Of a DNA stretch of 64,000 nucleotides, positions 9,751 to 20,996 are shown one piece after another; position 1 is the first letter of the stretch; each line of letters opens with the position of its first letter. The notes below the pieces were generated by a model, which was not told the origin of the DNA, ran no database searches, and was given only the letters and a program-made list of their open reading frames with translations. A program made the position numbers and the translations under genes. This DNA is from Halopseudomonas pachastrellae (GTDB taxonomy: Bacteria; Pseudomonadota; Gammaproteobacteria; Pseudomonadales; Pseudomonadaceae), in NCBI RefSeq assembly GCF_900114765.1, contig NZ_FOUD01000002.1, positions 62,001 through 126,000 of the forward strand, written 5' to 3'.

Positions 9751-10857
9751 ATGAAAGAACTGTTACGCACTATGGGTTGGCCTGTGGTCTGCGGCATCCT
9801 GATGGCCGTATTGATCATTCAACAGTTCCCTGAATGGCTTGGCCTGCCGGCGCACGACATTGTGCTTCGCGAGGTATCAGAACCCCGCTCGAACATGGGC
9901 CTGGTGTCCTACAGCCGCGGCGTAGAGCGCGCCTCCCCCGCCGTTGCCAACATTTACACCAGCAAGGCTGCCGATGGTGCAATGCGCGACTACTCCGACA
10001 GCCTCAGCAGCCCCAACCCGACGCAGTCCAGCCTGGGCTCGGCGGTGATCCTCAACCCCGAAGGCTACCTACTGACCAACAACCACGTGATTGCCGGCGC
10101 GGATGAAATTCAGGTAGCACTCAAAGACGGCCGTGAAGCCCTGGCCACGGTGATTGGCGCCGACCCGGAAACCGATCTGGCGGTGCTCAAGATCGACCTG
10201 CCCAACCTGCCCTCCATCACCATCGACTCGCGCGACCAGCAGCGCATTGGTGACGTGGTTATGGCCATCGGTAACCCCTTTGGCCTTGGGCAAACCGTGA
10301 CCATGGGCATTATCAGCGCCACTGGCCGCAACCAGTTGGGGCTCAATACCTATGAAGACTTTATTCAGACCGATGCGGCGATTAACCAGGGCAACTCCGG
10401 CGGCGCGCTGATTGACGCCGAGGGCAACCTGATCGGCATCAACACGGCCATCTTTTCCCAGGCTGGCGCTGCGCAAGGCATCGGCTTTGCGATTCCGGTG
10501 CAGCTGGCGGTTGAGGTGATGCAGGCGATCATTCAGCACGGCCATGTCATTCGCGGCTGGCTGGGTGTGGCGGTTCAACCGATGACGCCGGAGCTCGCGG
10601 AGTCTTTCGGGCTGGACGTCAGCCAGGGCATTGTGGTGACCAGCCTATACCGTAACGGCCCGGCCTGGAACGCGGGCCTGCTGCCCGGCGATGTGATCCT
10701 GCGTATCAATGACCAGCCGACCACCAGCGGCCGGCAAGCCATGAATCAGGTGGCGCGCGCCAAGCCGGGTGACAGCATTGAACTGGAGGTGCTGCGCAGC
10801 GGCCAGCCAGTCAACCTGAAGGCCGAAGTGGCCGTACGCCCGTCCTTCCAGAACTGA
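9751..10857 (+). CDS. algW: Periplasmic serine protease AlgW (DegS family)
   Basis: Inner-membrane-anchored HtrA protease that starts the proteolytic cascade releasing AlgU/sigma-E from MucA in Pseudomonas when misfolded outer-membrane proteins or LPS signals are sensed. 368 residues: one N-terminal membrane anchor (about 8-27), a trypsin-like domain with His112 (NNHVI), Asp142 (TDLAVLK) and Ser216 (GNSGGAL), then a single PDZ domain (about 265-360). A single PDZ and uncleaved anchor fit DegS/AlgW rather than MucD/DegP. It faces hisC convergently with only 18 bp between stops. Confidence 0.94.
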   Translation: MKELLRTMGWPVVCGILMAVLIIQQFPEWLGLPAHDIVLREVSEPRSNMGLVSYSRGVERASPAVANIYTSKAADGAMRDYSDSLSSPNPTQSSLGSAVILNPEGYLLTNNHVIAGADEIQVALKDGREALATVIGADPETDLAVLKIDLPNLPSITIDSRDQQRIGDVVMAIGNPFGLGQTVTMGIISATGRNQLGLNTYEDFIQTDAAINQGNSGGALIDAEGNLIGINTAIFSQAGAAQGIGFAIPVQLAVEVMQAIIQHGHVIRGWLGVAVQPMTPELAESFGLDVSQGIVVTSLYRNGPAWNAGLLPGDVILRINDQPTTSGRQAMNQVARAKPGDSIELEVLRSGQPVNLKAEVAVRPSFQN

Positions 10858-10875
10858 CGGGCGCAGCAAAGCTGC

Positions 10876-11931
10876 TTAGAGCACCTCGTCCAGAGCCGCC
10901 AGTAATGCCTTGTTCTGCGCCTCGGTGCCAATGGTGATACGCAAAAACTGATCGATACGCGGCAGACGGAAGTGCCGCACGATGACCCGTCGCTCACGCA
11001 GCCCCTGGGCCAGTTCGGCAGCATCGCGCTGGGTGTGACGCGCGAACACGAAGTTGGCCTGCGACGGCAGCACCTCGAACCCACGCTCGGTGAGCGCCTC
11101 GGCCAGACTCTCGCGGCTGCGCATGACCGCCTGACGCGTCTGGTTGAACCAGCTCTGATCCTGAAACGCCGCAACCGCACCGACAATCGCCAGGCGATCC
11201 AGCGGGTAGGAGTTGAAGCTGTTCTTGATGCGCTCCAGCGCCTCGATCAGGTCCGCATGCCCGACTGCCAGCCCCACACGCAGGCCGGCCAGCGAGCGAG
11301 ACTTGGACAGGGTCTGGGTGACCAGCAGGTTGGGATAACGGTCGACCAGGGTGATGGCCGTTTCGGCGCCAAAATCGACATAGGCCTCATCAACCACCAC
11401 AACCGAATCCGGATTGGCATCGAGGATCTGCTCGATCTGCTCCAGCCCCAGCGCGACACCGGTCGGTGCGTTCGGGTTGGGGAAGATGATGCCGCCATTG
11501 GCCTTGCGGTAGTCCGCCGGGTCGATGCTGAAATCGTCACGCAGCGGCTGCGGAGCGGCCTCGATACCGTACAGGCCGCAGTACACCGGGTAGAAGCTGT
11601 AGGTAATGTCCGGGTACAGCACCGGCCGACCATGCTGGAACAACCCGTGAAAGATGTGCGCCAGCACCTCATCCGAGCCGTTACCAACAAAAACCTGCGC
11701 GGTGTCCACGCCGTAGTAACTGGCAATCTCGTCTTTCAGCGCATCGGCATTGGGCGCCGGATACAGACGCAGGCTGTCATTGAGTTCCGTCTGAATGGCA
11801 TCCACCACCCGCGGCGACGGTCCATAGGGGTTCTCGTTGGTATTGAGCTTGACCAGGTTCTCGACCTTGGGCTGCTCACCCGGCACATAGGGCACCAGGT
11901 CGTTGACAAAGGGACTCCAGAAACGACTCAC
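10876..11931 (-). CDS. hisC: Histidinol-phosphate aminotransferase
   Basis: PLP enzyme converting imidazole acetol phosphate and glutamate to histidinol phosphate. 351 residues, fold type [14 protein letters not shown] near the N-terminus and the PLP lysine in [12 protein letters not shown] are the HisC signatures. It follows hisG and hisD on the same strand as in P. aeruginosa, but a heptad-repeat element is inserted between hisD and hisC. Confidence 0.95.
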   Translation of the reverse strand: MSRFWSPFVNDLVPYVPGEQPKVENLVKLNTNENPYGPSPRVVDAIQTELNDSLRLYPAPNADALKDEIASYYGVDTAQVFVGNGSDEVLAHIFHGLFQHGRPVLYPDITYSFYPVYCGLYGIEAAPQPLRDDFSIDPADYRKANGGIIFPNPNAPTGVALGLEQIEQILDANPDSVVVVDEAYVDFGAETAITLVDRYPNLLVTQTLSKSRSLAGLRVGLAVGHADLIEALERIKNSFNSYPLDRLAIVGAVAAFQDQSWFNQTRQAVMRSRESLAEALTERGFEVLPSQANFVFARHTQRDAAELAQGLRERRVIVRHFRLPRIDQFLRITIGTEAQNKALLAALDEVL

Positions 11932-11949
11932 GGAAAATCCTCATAAATG

Positions 11950-12048
11950 AGGCTTGAAGCTTGAAGCTTGAAGCTTGAAGCTTGAAGCAGTCCCTGCGGT
12001 ACGGGGCTGCACTAGCAACTTCCAGCTTCCAGCTTTCGACTTCCAGCT
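11950..12048. repeat. Heptad-phased inverted repeat element, copy D (AAGCTTG type)
   Basis: Left array AGGCTTG plus four AAGCTTG and AAGCAG (11950-11990). A short 27-bp middle follows, then an inverted right array ACTTCCA-GCTTCCA-GCTTTCG-ACTTCCA-GCT (12019-12048ish). It lacks the 85-bp core of copies A-C. It lies between hisD and hisC. Immediately after the hisD TGA the minus strand reads TAGCTGG, a heptad variant. Confidence 0.75.
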
Positions 12049-12049
12049 A

Positions 12050-13360
12050 TCAGGGTTTGATTCGGTATTCCGCGCTGCGCGCGTGGGCAGTCAGGCTTTC
12101 GCCGCGGGCCAGCACTGATGCGGTTTTGCCCAGTTCGGACGCGCCGTCCGGTGAGCAGAAGATCAGCGATGAGCGCTTCTGGAAATCATAGACTCCCAGC
12201 GGCGACGAGAAGCGTGCGGTGCCGGAGGTCGGCAGTACGTGGTTGGGGCCTGCGCAGTAGTCGCCCAGCGCTTCCGGAGTATAGCGCCCCATGAAGATGG
12301 CGCCGGCGTGGCGTACCTGTGGCAGCAGGGCTTCCGGGTCTGCGACCGACAACTCCAGGTGCTCCGGGGCAATGCGGTTGGTCAGCACACAGGCCTGCTC
12401 CAGGTCGTCCACCTTGATCAGCGCGCCGCGGGTTTCCAGCGACACACGCACAATGGCGTCACGCTCAAGGTCGCCGATCAGACGATTGAGGCTGGCTTCC
12501 ACAGCGTCGAGAAACGCGGCATCAGGCGAGAGCAGAATGGATTGGGCGTCTTCGTCGTGCTCGGCCTGGGAGAACAGGTCCATGGCAATCCAGTCCGGAT
12601 CGGTCTGGCCGTCACACACCACCAGAATTTCGGACGGGCCGGCAATCATGTCGATGCCCACCTGACCGAACACCGCGCGCTTGGCGGTGGCAACATAGAT
12701 GTTGCCGGGGCCGACGATTTTATCGACCTGCGGCACGCTTTCAGTGCCGTAGGCCAACGCCGCGACAGCCTGCGCGCCGCCGATGGTAAACACGTGGTCA
12801 ACACCGGCCAGACAGGCCGCGGCCAACACCAGTTCGTTGATTTCACCACGCGGGGTCGGCACCACCATGACCACTTCCGGCACGCCTGCAACCTTGGCCG
12901 GAATCGCATTCATCAGTACCGAAGACGGGTAAGAGGCCTTGCCGCCCGGCACATACAAACCGACGCGATCCAGCGGCGTGATCTGCTGACCCAGCAAGGT
13001 GCCATCGGCCTCGGTGTAGCGCCAGGAGTCCTGACGCTGGTGTTCGTGGTAGCTGCGCACCCGTTCGGCGGCAACGGACAGAGCCTCGCGCTGCTCTGGG
13101 GTAATACGCTCGAGCGCCAGTTCGAGGCGCGCACGGTCGAGAATCAGGCCGGCCATGCTGTCCACAGACAGGCCGTCAAAACGCTCGGTGTACTCAACCA
13201 GCGCCGCGTCGCCGTTGGCGCGCACGGCGGCAATGATTTCTTCAACGCGGTCATTGACCGCCTTGTCGGACACGCCTTCCCAGGCCAGCAAGGCATCCAG
13301 ATGCTCGGCAAAATCGCTCTGATTGGCGTTCAGACGGGCGATTTTCAACGGCGTACTCAT
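12050..13360 (-). CDS. hisD: Histidinol dehydrogenase
   Basis: Zinc- and NAD-dependent four-electron oxidation of L-histidinol to histidine. 436 residues. Characteristic segments include [63 protein letters not shown] and the C-terminal [16 protein letters not shown] with its zinc-ligand histidine. The start at 13360 ([12 protein letters not shown]) is preceded by GAAGG; an in-frame extension to 13408 is unlikely. It lies 44 bp downstream of hisG. Confidence 0.96.
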   Translation of the reverse strand: MSTPLKIARLNANQSDFAEHLDALLAWEGVSDKAVNDRVEEIIAAVRANGDAALVEYTERFDGLSVDSMAGLILDRARLELALERITPEQREALSVAAERVRSYHEHQRQDSWRYTEADGTLLGQQITPLDRVGLYVPGGKASYPSSVLMNAIPAKVAGVPEVVMVVPTPRGEINELVLAAACLAGVDHVFTIGGAQAVAALAYGTESVPQVDKIVGPGNIYVATAKRAVFGQVGIDMIAGPSEILVVCDGQTDPDWIAMDLFSQAEHDEDAQSILLSPDAAFLDAVEASLNRLIGDLERDAIVRVSLETRGALIKVDDLEQACVLTNRIAPEHLELSVADPEALLPQVRHAGAIFMGRYTPEALGDYCAGPNHVLPTSGTARFSSPLGVYDFQKRSSLIFCSPDGASELGKTASVLARGESLTAHARSAEYRIKP

Positions 13361-13404
13361 AGGGATACCTTCACGGAAACAGGGAAACGGGGGTCGGATC
13401 AGAC

Positions 13405-14046
13405 TCAAGCACTGCGGCGTTCAACAGCCTCGGCCAGCAGATCGATCAGGCTCTTGATACGCGCATGCTTCATCTTCATCGAAGCCTTGTTAACGATCAA
13501 GCGCGAACTGATGTGTGCGATCAGTTCCTGCGGCTCCAGACCATTGGCTTTGAGCGTATTGCCGGTGTCGACCACATCGATGATCTTGTCGGCCAGGCCC
13601 ACCAGCGGAGCTAGCTCCATGGAGCCGTACAGCTTGATGACGTCGACCTGACGGCCCTGCTCGGCATAATAGCGGCGCGCAACGTTTACGAACTTGGTTG
13701 CCACTTTCAGGCGCCCAGCCGGCTCCGGCGCATCCACCGGGCCCGCAGTCATCAGCTTGCAGTTGGCAATTTTCAGGTCCAGCGGCTCGTACAGGCCCTG
13801 ACTGCCATACTCCATCAGCACGTCCTTGCCGGCCACACCCAGATCGGCGGCGCCATGCTCGACATAGGTCGGCACATCGGTGGCGCGCACAATCAGCAGG
13901 CGGACGTTCGGGTCGGTGGTCGGAAAAATCAGCTTGCGGCTCTTTTCCAGATCCTCGGTCGGCTCGATCCCGGCCTCTTTGAGCAGCGGCAGGGTATCGT
14001 CAAGGATGCGCCCCTTGGACAGGGCAATGGTCAGGGTCTGGCTCAT
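13405..14046 (-). CDS. hisG: ATP phosphoribosyltransferase, short form (HisGS)
   Basis: First, rate-limiting step of histidine synthesis: PRPP plus ATP gives phosphoribosyl-ATP. 213 residues, the short form that lacks the C-terminal regulatory domain. By family knowledge it works as a hetero-octamer with HisZ, which is not in this window. [15 protein letters not shown] and the PRPP-binding VDTGNTL are visible. It lies 12 bp downstream of murA and is probably co-transcribed with it. Confidence 0.96.
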   Translation of the reverse strand: MSQTLTIALSKGRILDDTLPLLKEAGIEPTEDLEKSRKLIFPTTDPNVRLLIVRATDVPTYVEHGAADLGVAGKDVLMEYGSQGLYEPLDLKIANCKLMTAGPVDAPEPAGRLKVATKFVNVARRYYAEQGRQVDVIKLYGSMELAPLVGLADKIIDVVDTGNTLKANGLEPQELIAHISSRLIVNKASMKMKHARIKSLIDLLAEAVERRSA

Positions 14047-14058
14047 GAGAACTCTCTG

Positions 14059-15345
<1,287 letters not shown>

Positions 15346-15585
15346 TCAGGCGCGCGACGCCCAGGCCTCTTGGGTGTAGAACTTCATGGTAACGGCGTGG
15401 ATACGACCGTCGGCAATGTAGGGGTTGAGCAGTGCATAGACCTGCTGCTGACGCTTGACCGGCGACAGTGCCGCCAGCGAGTCGCTGATCAGGTTGAGCT
15501 GAAAGTTGCAGCCCTCGCCTTCAACCTCGACCTGGGTATCGGTCAGGCTGGTTTCGATCAGCGTTTTGACTTCGGTAGATTGCAT
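15346..15585 (-). CDS. ibaG: BolA-family iron-sulfur/acid-stress protein IbaG
   Basis: 79-residue BolA-like protein. By homology, members pair with monothiol glutaredoxins through a [2Fe-2S] cluster, and ibaG responds to acid stress. GCNFQL, SPVKRQQQVYALL and the C-terminal DGRIHAVTMKFYT with conserved His are diagnostic. The ATG at 15585 (MQSTEVK) gives the family length; the ribosome site is weak (GGAG 11 bases upstream). It lies just before murA and after mlaB, as in related genomes. Confidence 0.92.
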   Translation of the reverse strand: MQSTEVKTLIETSLTDTQVEVEGEGCNFQLNLISDSLAALSPVKRQQQVYALLNPYIADGRIHAVTMKFYTQEAWASRA

Positions 15586-15636
15586 CTTACTAGGTACTCC
15601 TTGCGGCCTGGCGCGCATGCGCCAAGCCCTGTTCGA

Positions 15637-15954
15637 TTAGGTTGGCGCCTGGGCGCCTTGCTGCAGCCAGTCTTCCAGGCCGCAGACCTGCGCCATGCTC
15701 TGCAAACCCGCCGGCAGCGAGCGTACCTGCAGCGAGCGCCCGGCGCGCTGCGCCTGCTCGGCGGCGCGCAACAGCAGCGACAACGCGACGCTGTTGGCCT
15801 GGGTTACCTGGGCAAAATCCAACACCAGCGGGCCCTGACCACGCCCGGCGGCGTCCAGCAGTTGCTCGCGCAGCGCCGGCGCGCTGGCAAAGTCCAGCTC
15901 ACCGGACAGCAGTACAACGCCTTCGGCATCGACCTGCAGAGTCGCCTGGCTCAC
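15637..15954 (-). CDS. mlaB: STAS-domain protein MlaB
   Basis: Cytoplasmic STAS-domain subunit of the MlaFEDB complex, which moves phospholipids between outer and inner membrane to keep outer-membrane asymmetry. 105 residues covering a single STAS fold: LSGELDFASAPALREQL, then LDFAQVTQANSVALSLLL around the usual Ser/Thr site. By homology it stabilises MlaF. It overlaps mlaC by 4 bp, so translation is coupled. Confidence 0.88.
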   Translation of the reverse strand: MSQATLQVDAEGVVLLSGELDFASAPALREQLLDAAGRGQGPLVLDFAQVTQANSVALSLLLRAAEQAQRAGRSLQVRSLPAGLQSMAQVCGLEDWLQQGAQAPT

Positions 15955-16592
15955 CGCTCGGTCTCTTGCTTGACGGTCTCACGGGACTGGGCAACAACGC
16001 TGCCCCAGTTGTCGATCACCGCATCCAGATCATTGCGATGGGTTTTCATCGCCTGGGCAAACTGGTCACGGAACAGCAGACCAATGTTGATACCTTCAAC
16101 GATCACGTTGCGCACCTTCCACTGCTCGCCCACCAGCGACATGGTATAGGTAGCAGAATAGACCTGACCATCGCCGGCCTTGACCTGCATATCCACACTG
16201 GCGCGATCCGGGCGCGGCTCGCGGTTGTTGGCCGGCAGCACGGTGATTTCACCACTCTGGAAGTCCAGCAGGGCATTGCCGTAGAACTGCACCATACTGC
16301 GCTTGAAGGTGTCGATAAAACGCTGCATCTGCTCGTCGGTGGCGCTGCGGCTGTAGCGCACAGTCATCACGCTGCGCGCGATGCCATCAAAATCGACGAC
16401 CGGCTCCAGCACCTCGTTCAGCCCCTGGGTGAAGGCTTCGACATCATTACGGTAGGTTTCACGGTTGGCGTCCAGCACCGCCATGACCTTGTTGGACGTA
16501 TCCTCGACAATGTCCTGAGGGGTGGCATTGGCGTGCGCCAGCGCAGGCAGCAACAGGCCCATGGCAGCAATGAAACGGATAAATGAACGCAT
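15951..16592 (-). CDS. mlaC: Periplasmic phospholipid-binding protein MlaC
   Basis: Soluble periplasmic shuttle that carries phospholipid between the outer-membrane MlaA complex and MlaFEDB. 213 residues with a clear Sec signal peptide (MRSFIRFIAAMGLLLPALAHA). The MlaC/Ttg2D segments GIARSVMTVRYSR, YGNALLDFQSGEI and WKVRNVIVEGINIG, the last a family hallmark, follow. It lies 30 bp after mlaD and has a 4-bp overlap with mlaB. Confidence 0.94.
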   Translation of the reverse strand: MRSFIRFIAAMGLLLPALAHANATPQDIVEDTSNKVMAVLDANRETYRNDVEAFTQGLNEVLEPVVDFDGIARSVMTVRYSRSATDEQMQRFIDTFKRSMVQFYGNALLDFQSGEITVLPANNREPRPDRASVDMQVKAGDGQVYSATYTMSLVGEQWKVRNVIVEGINIGLLFRDQFAQAMKTHRNDLDAVIDNWGSVVAQSRETVKQETER

Positions 16593-16622
16593 AACTTGTC
16601 TCTCCTGAAAGGCCGACCGGGA

Positions 16623-17087
16623 TCAGTCGTCCTTGCTTACCGTATTGAGCAGGAACCGTCCGATCAGTTCCTCCAGCACCAATGCCGACTGGGTGTCGTA
16701 AAGCTCGCTGCCGTCAACCAGCAGGTCGTCATCGCCACCAACCGAGATGCCGACATACTTCTCGCCCAGCAACCCGGCGGTCAGGATTGAGGCGGTGCTG
16801 TCGGCCGGCAGGGTGTCGACCTTGCTGTCGATCGCCAGATCAACCCGCGCGCTGTAGCGGTTCTTGTCGAAACTGATGGCCGTCACCTGACCAATGGTCA
16901 CGCCCGACATGGTGACCTTGGCACGCGGAGTGAGGCCTGCCACATTATCGAAGTAGGCATGCACGCTGTAGGTGCTGCCGGTGCTGGTGGCCGTCAGACC
17001 GCTGACACGCACCGCCAATACCGCCAGCGCAAGCAGGCCGGCAAGAATAAAGACGCCGACAATCAGTTCCAGGTTACGGGTACGCAT
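16623..17087 (-). CDS. mlaD: MCE-domain lipid transport protein MlaD
   Basis: Inner-membrane-anchored hexameric MCE protein through which lipids pass between MlaC and the MlaFE transporter. 154 residues: one N-terminal membrane helix (about 5-27), then one MCE domain with the conserved LTPRAKVTMSGVTIGQVTAI and GLLGEKYVGISVGG stretch. It lies 18 bp downstream of mlaE in the same operon. Confidence 0.95.
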   Translation of the reverse strand: MRTRNLELIVGVFILAGLLALAVLAVRVSGLTATSTGSTYSVHAYFDNVAGLTPRAKVTMSGVTIGQVTAISFDKNRYSARVDLAIDSKVDTLPADSTASILTAGLLGEKYVGISVGGDDDLLVDGSELYDTQSALVLEELIGRFLLNTVSKDD

Positions 17088-17105
17088 GACAGGTTCCTTG
17101 GCTAA

Positions 17106-17885
17106 TCAAAACATCAGTGCAGTCAGAATAAAGTCCAGCCCCAGCACGGCCAGCGAGGCATAGACCACGGTTCGCGTGGTAGCCCGGCTGATGCCCTCGG
17201 AGGTTGGCTCACAGTCGTAACCCTGGAACACGGCGATCCAGGTCACAACAAAGGCAAAGACCACGGCCTTGATCAGGCCGTTGAACACATCTTCAGAGAA
17301 CTCGACGGAGTTCTGCATGTTCGACCAGTAGGAGCCGGAGTACACACCCAACCAGTCGACCGCGACCATCGCGCCGCCCCAGATGCCCACCACGCAGAAC
17401 ACCATGGCCAGCAGTGGCATGGAAATAAAGCCCGCCCACAGGCGCGGCGCAATCACGTATTTGAGGGGGTCGACGCCGATCATTTCCATGCTCGACAACT
17501 GCTCGGTGGCCTTCATCAGGCCGATCTCGGCAGTCAGCGCAGAACCGGCCCGACCGGCAAACAGCAGCGCGGTCACCACCGGCCCCAGCTCACGCAGCAG
17601 GGTCAGCGCCACCATCTGGCCAACCGCCTGCTCCGAGCCGTAGCCCACCAGAATGTTGTATCCCTGCAGCGCCAGCACCATGCCGATAAACAGGCCCGAC
17701 ACCACAATAATGGCCAACGACAGCACACCGACGGCGTGCAGCTGCTTGACCAGCAGCGCCCAGCCGTTGCCAAAGCGCGCACGCCCGAACAGCACATTGA
17801 CCAGAAACAGGCCCGAACGGCCGAGCGCGGCCAGCGTATCCAGACCTGCCCGTCCGAGCAGTACCACCCTGTCGACCAGGCTCAC
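17106..17885 (-). CDS. mlaE: ABC transporter permease MlaE
   Basis: Membrane permease of the Mla phospholipid transporter. 259 residues with about five hydrophobic helices. [30 protein letters not shown] is the family signature (the MlaE/YrbE motif that contacts the ATPase); [16 protein letters not shown] [19 protein letters not shown] lies near the end. It overlaps mlaF by 4 bp. Confidence 0.96.
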   Translation of the reverse strand: MSLVDRVVLLGRAGLDTLAALGRSGLFLVNVLFGRARFGNGWALLVKQLHAVGVLSLAIIVVSGLFIGMVLALQGYNILVGYGSEQAVGQMVALTLLRELGPVVTALLFAGRAGSALTAEIGLMKATEQLSSMEMIGVDPLKYVIAPRLWAGFISMPLLAMVFCVVGIWGGAMVAVDWLGVYSGSYWSNMQNSVEFSEDVFNGLIKAVVFAFVVTWIAVFQGYDCEPTSEGISRATTRTVVYASLAVLGLDFILTALMF

Positions 17886-18700
17886 GCGTCTTTCTCCGTC
17901 TGCATCAAATCCTGCACATAGTCCTGCGCCGGATAATGGAATGGCACCGGCCCGTCGGGCTCGCCCTGCATGAACTGGCGAATACGCGGGTTATCGGAGT
18001 TCATCAGTTCATCCGGCGTGCCCTGCCCCAACACCTGGCCGTCACCCACCACAAACAGGTAGTCGGCAATGCTGGCGGTCTCGGCCAGATCGTGGGATAC
18101 CACGATACTGGTCAGCCCCATTGCGTCGTTGAGCAAGCGGATCAGGCGCACCAGCACGCCCATGGAAATCGGGTCCTGCCCGACGAAGGGCTCGTCGTAC
18201 ATCATCAGCGCCGGGTCCAGGGCGATGGCACGGGCCAGCGCCACGCGTCGTTTCATACCGCCGGACAGCTCATCCGGCATCAGCTTGCGCGCACCGCGCA
18301 GCCCAACGGCCTGCAGTTTCAGCAACACAATGTCACGAATCATGTCCTCGGGCAGGTCGGTGTGCACCCGCAGAGGGAAGGCAACGTTCTCGAAAACGTC
18401 CAGATCGGTAAACAGGGCACCACTTTGAAACAGCATGCCCATGTGCTGACGCGCGGCGAACAATTGCTCACGCCCCAGCTCGGGAATGTTCTGACCATTG
18501 ACCCAGATCGACCCGCTGTCGGGGCGCAGCTGAGCGCCGATCAAACGCAACAAGGTGGTCTTGCCGCAGCCTGAAGGGCCCATGATACCGGTCACCTTGC
18601 CACGTGGAATGCGAATATCCACGTTATCGAAAATCACCCGGCTACCGCGCCGAAAGGTAATATTCCGCAGGTCAACTATATAATCGGACGCGTCATTCAT
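17882..18700 (-). CDS. mlaF: ABC transporter ATPase MlaF
   Basis: Cytoplasmic ATPase of the Mla phospholipid transporter; first gene of the mlaFEDCB-ibaG-murA-hisGDC block. 272 residues. Walker [10 protein letters not shown] (about 41-49), signature [14 protein letters not shown] and Walker [14 protein letters not shown] are complete, with the switch histidine in VVSHDL. Upstream, 216 bp separate it from divergent kdsD; both promoters should lie there, but I could not assign them securely. Confidence 0.96.
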   Translation of the reverse strand: MNDASDYIVDLRNITFRRGSRVIFDNVDIRIPRGKVTGIMGPSGCGKTTLLRLIGAQLRPDSGSIWVNGQNIPELGREQLFAARQHMGMLFQSGALFTDLDVFENVAFPLRVHTDLPEDMIRDIVLLKLQAVGLRGARKLMPDELSGGMKRRVALARAIALDPALMMYDEPFVGQDPISMGVLVRLIRLLNDAMGLTSIVVSHDLAETASIADYLFVVGDGQVLGQGTPDELMNSDNPRIRQFMQGEPDGPVPFHYPAQDYVQDLMQTEKDA

Positions 18701-18916
18701 GGGATGCCTGGGCCTTTAACGGTCATGCCCAGTCCTAGGGCAAAATCAAGCCGCGTAATATAGCAGAGCGCCGAGGGCAGCCCAAGCCACGAATAAGGTA
18801 TGCACCTCCGCCATACCCTGAACCGGGGATAATCCCGCAACCTGTGTTGTCCATGGGTGAGTTGACGAGGACAAACCGCTATACTTGCCGGCTCAGCGAT
18901 TAACGACAGACACCCC

Positions 18917-19888
18917 ATGGCCGATTTTGACTACATAGCCTCCGCTCGCCGCACCATCAGCATGGAGCGCGACGCCGTCGACTCCCTGCTCCAGCGCCTG
19001 GCCGCCCCCTTCAGCATTGCCTGTGACACCCTGCTCGCCTGCCGCGGCCGCGTTGTGGTCACCGGCATGGGCAAATCCGGTCATGTCGGGCGCAAGCTGG
19101 CCGCCACACTCGCCAGCACCGGCACACCCGCCTTCTTTGTTCACCCGGGCGAAGCCAGCCATGGCGACATGGGCATGATCACCGCCGAAGACGTGGTAAT
19201 CGCACTGTCCAACTCCGGCAACACCGCAGAAGTCGTCACCTTGCTGCCGCTGATCAAACGCCTTGGTGCGCCCCTGATCAGCTTGACCGGCAACGCCGAA
19301 TCCACCCTGGCCCAGGCAGCGGTTGCCAATCTGGACACAGGTGTCGAGCAAGAAGCCTGCCCGCTCAATCTGGCCCCGACCTCCAGCACCACCACTGCTC
19401 TGGTGATGGGCGATGCCCTGGCAATTGCCCTGCTTGAGGCCCGCGGCTTCAGCGCCGAAGACTTTGCCTTCTCTCACCCGGGTGGCAGTCTGGGCCGCCG
19501 CCTGCTGCTGCTGGTCGACGACATCATGCACAGTGGCGACAGCATGCCGCTGGTCAAGCCCGAGGTACCGCTGCGCGATGCGCTGCTGGAAATGACCCGC
19601 AAGGGCCTGGGCCTGACCGGCATTCAGGACGAGCAGGGCGCACTGGTCGGCATCTTTACCGATGGCGACCTGCGCCGCACGCTGGACCAGAATCTCGACT
19701 TTCAGAGCGTGCGCATTGGCGAGCTCATGACCCGCGGCTGCAAGACCGCCCGCGCCGGCATGCTGGCCGCCGAAGCACTGAAGATAATGGAAGATGCGCG
19801 CATCAACGGCCTGTTCGTCGTCGACAGCACTGGCCGTCCGGTGGGCGCTCTCAACATGCATGACCTGCTGCGCGCGGGGGTAGTGTGA
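18917..19888 (+). CDS. kdsD: Arabinose-5-phosphate isomerase KdsD
   Basis: Converts ribulose-5-phosphate to arabinose-5-phosphate, first step of Kdo synthesis for LPS. 323 residues: an N-terminal SIS domain (VVVTGMGKSGHVGRKLAAT, then ALSNSGNTAEV) and two C-terminal CBS repeats (about 205-323). First gene of a plus-strand run to ptsO with 4-bp overlaps at most junctions at its beginning. A TATACT hexamer lies at 18880-18885, but the nearest TTGACG is only 12 bp upstream of it. Confidence 0.95.
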   Translation: MADFDYIASARRTISMERDAVDSLLQRLAAPFSIACDTLLACRGRVVVTGMGKSGHVGRKLAATLASTGTPAFFVHPGEASHGDMGMITAEDVVIALSNSGNTAEVVTLLPLIKRLGAPLISLTGNAESTLAQAAVANLDTGVEQEACPLNLAPTSSTTTALVMGDALAIALLEARGFSAEDFAFSHPGGSLGRRLLLLVDDIMHSGDSMPLVKPEVPLRDALLEMTRKGLGLTGIQDEQGALVGIFTDGDLRRTLDQNLDFQSVRIGELMTRGCKTARAGMLAAEALKIMEDARINGLFVVDSTGRPVGALNMHDLLRAGVV

Positions 19889-20418
19889 GCCAAACCATGG
19901 ACAAGCTGCATGAACGTGCCCGGGCCATTCGCCTGGCAATCTTTGACGTTGATGGCGTACTGACCGACGGGCGCCTGTACTTCATGCCTGACGGCACCGA
20001 GTTCAAGTCCTTCAACACACTGGATGGCCATGGCATCAAGATGCTGATGGCCTCCGGCGTCGAAACCGCCATCATCAGCGGCCGCAAGTCACCACTGGTC
20101 GAGCGCCGCGCCGCCAACCTGGGTATCAAGCATCTGATCCAGGGCCGCGAGGACAAGCTGACGGCATTGAGCGAGCTGCGCCAGATCATCCCGGTCGAGA
20201 TGCACGAAATTGCCCACCTGGGCGATGACCTGCCAGACCTGCCGGTAATGCGCCGGGTTGGCCTGGGTATGGCCGTTGCCAGTGCCGACGCCTTTGTCCG
20301 CGAGCACGCCCACGGCGTTACTCAGGCTGTGGGCGGCGCCGGTGCGGCGCGCGAGTTCTGCGAACTCATCATGCGCGCGCAGGGCACCCTCGAACAGGCA
20401 CAGGCAGCCTACCTGTGA
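19885..20418 (+). CDS. kdsC: 3-deoxy-D-manno-octulosonate 8-phosphate phosphatase KdsC
   Basis: HAD-superfamily phosphatase releasing Kdo from Kdo-8-phosphate. 177 residues. The nucleophile motif is IFDVDGVLTDG, motif II is IISGRKS and the acidic motif is HLGDDLPDLPVM. The GTG start overlaps the kdsD stop by 4 bp; an ATG 12 bp downstream (19897) is the alternative. Tetrameric type-C0 HAD without a cap, like E. coli KdsC. Confidence 0.95.
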   Translation: MSQTMDKLHERARAIRLAIFDVDGVLTDGRLYFMPDGTEFKSFNTLDGHGIKMLMASGVETAIISGRKSPLVERRAANLGIKHLIQGREDKLTALSELRQIIPVEMHEIAHLGDDLPDLPVMRRVGLGMAVASADAFVREHAHGVTQAVGGAGAAREFCELIMRAQGTLEQAQAAYL

Positions 20419-20996
20419 AACTCGGCCTGCCGCGCTACCTGACCCTGGGCCTGCTGTTGGCGGCCGGCGCCGCACTGGCATTGGCGGTCGGCTACTGGAA
20501 CATCAGCCCGGGCAGTTTCGCCCCGGCGACCGTAGAGCGCGACAACGCCCGCCCCGACTTTTATATCGACAACGCGCGCATTCAGATGCTCGACGAGCAA
20601 GGCAAGGTTGCCTATCGCCTGACCGCAGAACATGCCGTGCACCAGATCGAAGATGGCAGCACCCGCCTTGAGCAACCCGAGCTGCTGTTCTTCCGCGGCG
20701 AAAACCCCACGCCCTGGCTGCTCAAAGCGAATCAGGGGCTGGTGACGGAAAAGGGCGACCGGGTCGACCTGCACACCGACGTACTGCTGCAGCAACAACC
20801 CGACGGCCAGCCCCAACGGCAGCTGACAACATCGGCGCTCACCCTTTATCCGCGTCGTGACTACGCCGAAACCGATCAAAGCGTTAGAATCGAGGCCGCT
20901 CGCAGTGTCACCACTGCCGAGGGCATGAAACTATTTCTCAATGACGGCCGCTTGCAGCTGCTGTCCACAGTAAGAGGCCAATATGAGGTGCGTTAA
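20415..20996 (+). CDS. lptC: LPS export protein LptC
   Basis: Inner-membrane bitopic subunit passing LPS from the LptB2FG transporter to LptA. 193 residues: one N-terminal membrane helix (about 6-27), then a beta-jellyroll periplasmic domain. Segments such as ARIQMLDEQGKVAYRLTA and NQGLVTEKGDRVDLHTDV are LptC-like. The GTG start overlaps the kdsC stop by 4 bp, and its 3' end overlaps lptA by 14 bp. Confidence 0.92.
   Translation: MKLGLPRYLTLGLLLAAGAALALAVGYWNISPGSFAPATVERDNARPDFYIDNARIQMLDEQGKVAYRLTAEHAVHQIEDGSTRLEQPELLFFRGENPTPWLLKANQGLVTEKGDRVDLHTDVLLQQQPDGQPQRQLTTSALTLYPRRDYAETDQSVRIEAARSVTTAEGMKLFLNDGRLQLLSTVRGQYEVR

Noticed and set aside
18862-18885. TTGACG ... TATACT upstream of kdsD as a sigma-70 promoter
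   Set aside because: The spacing is only 12 bp, too short for sigma-70; left unassigned.
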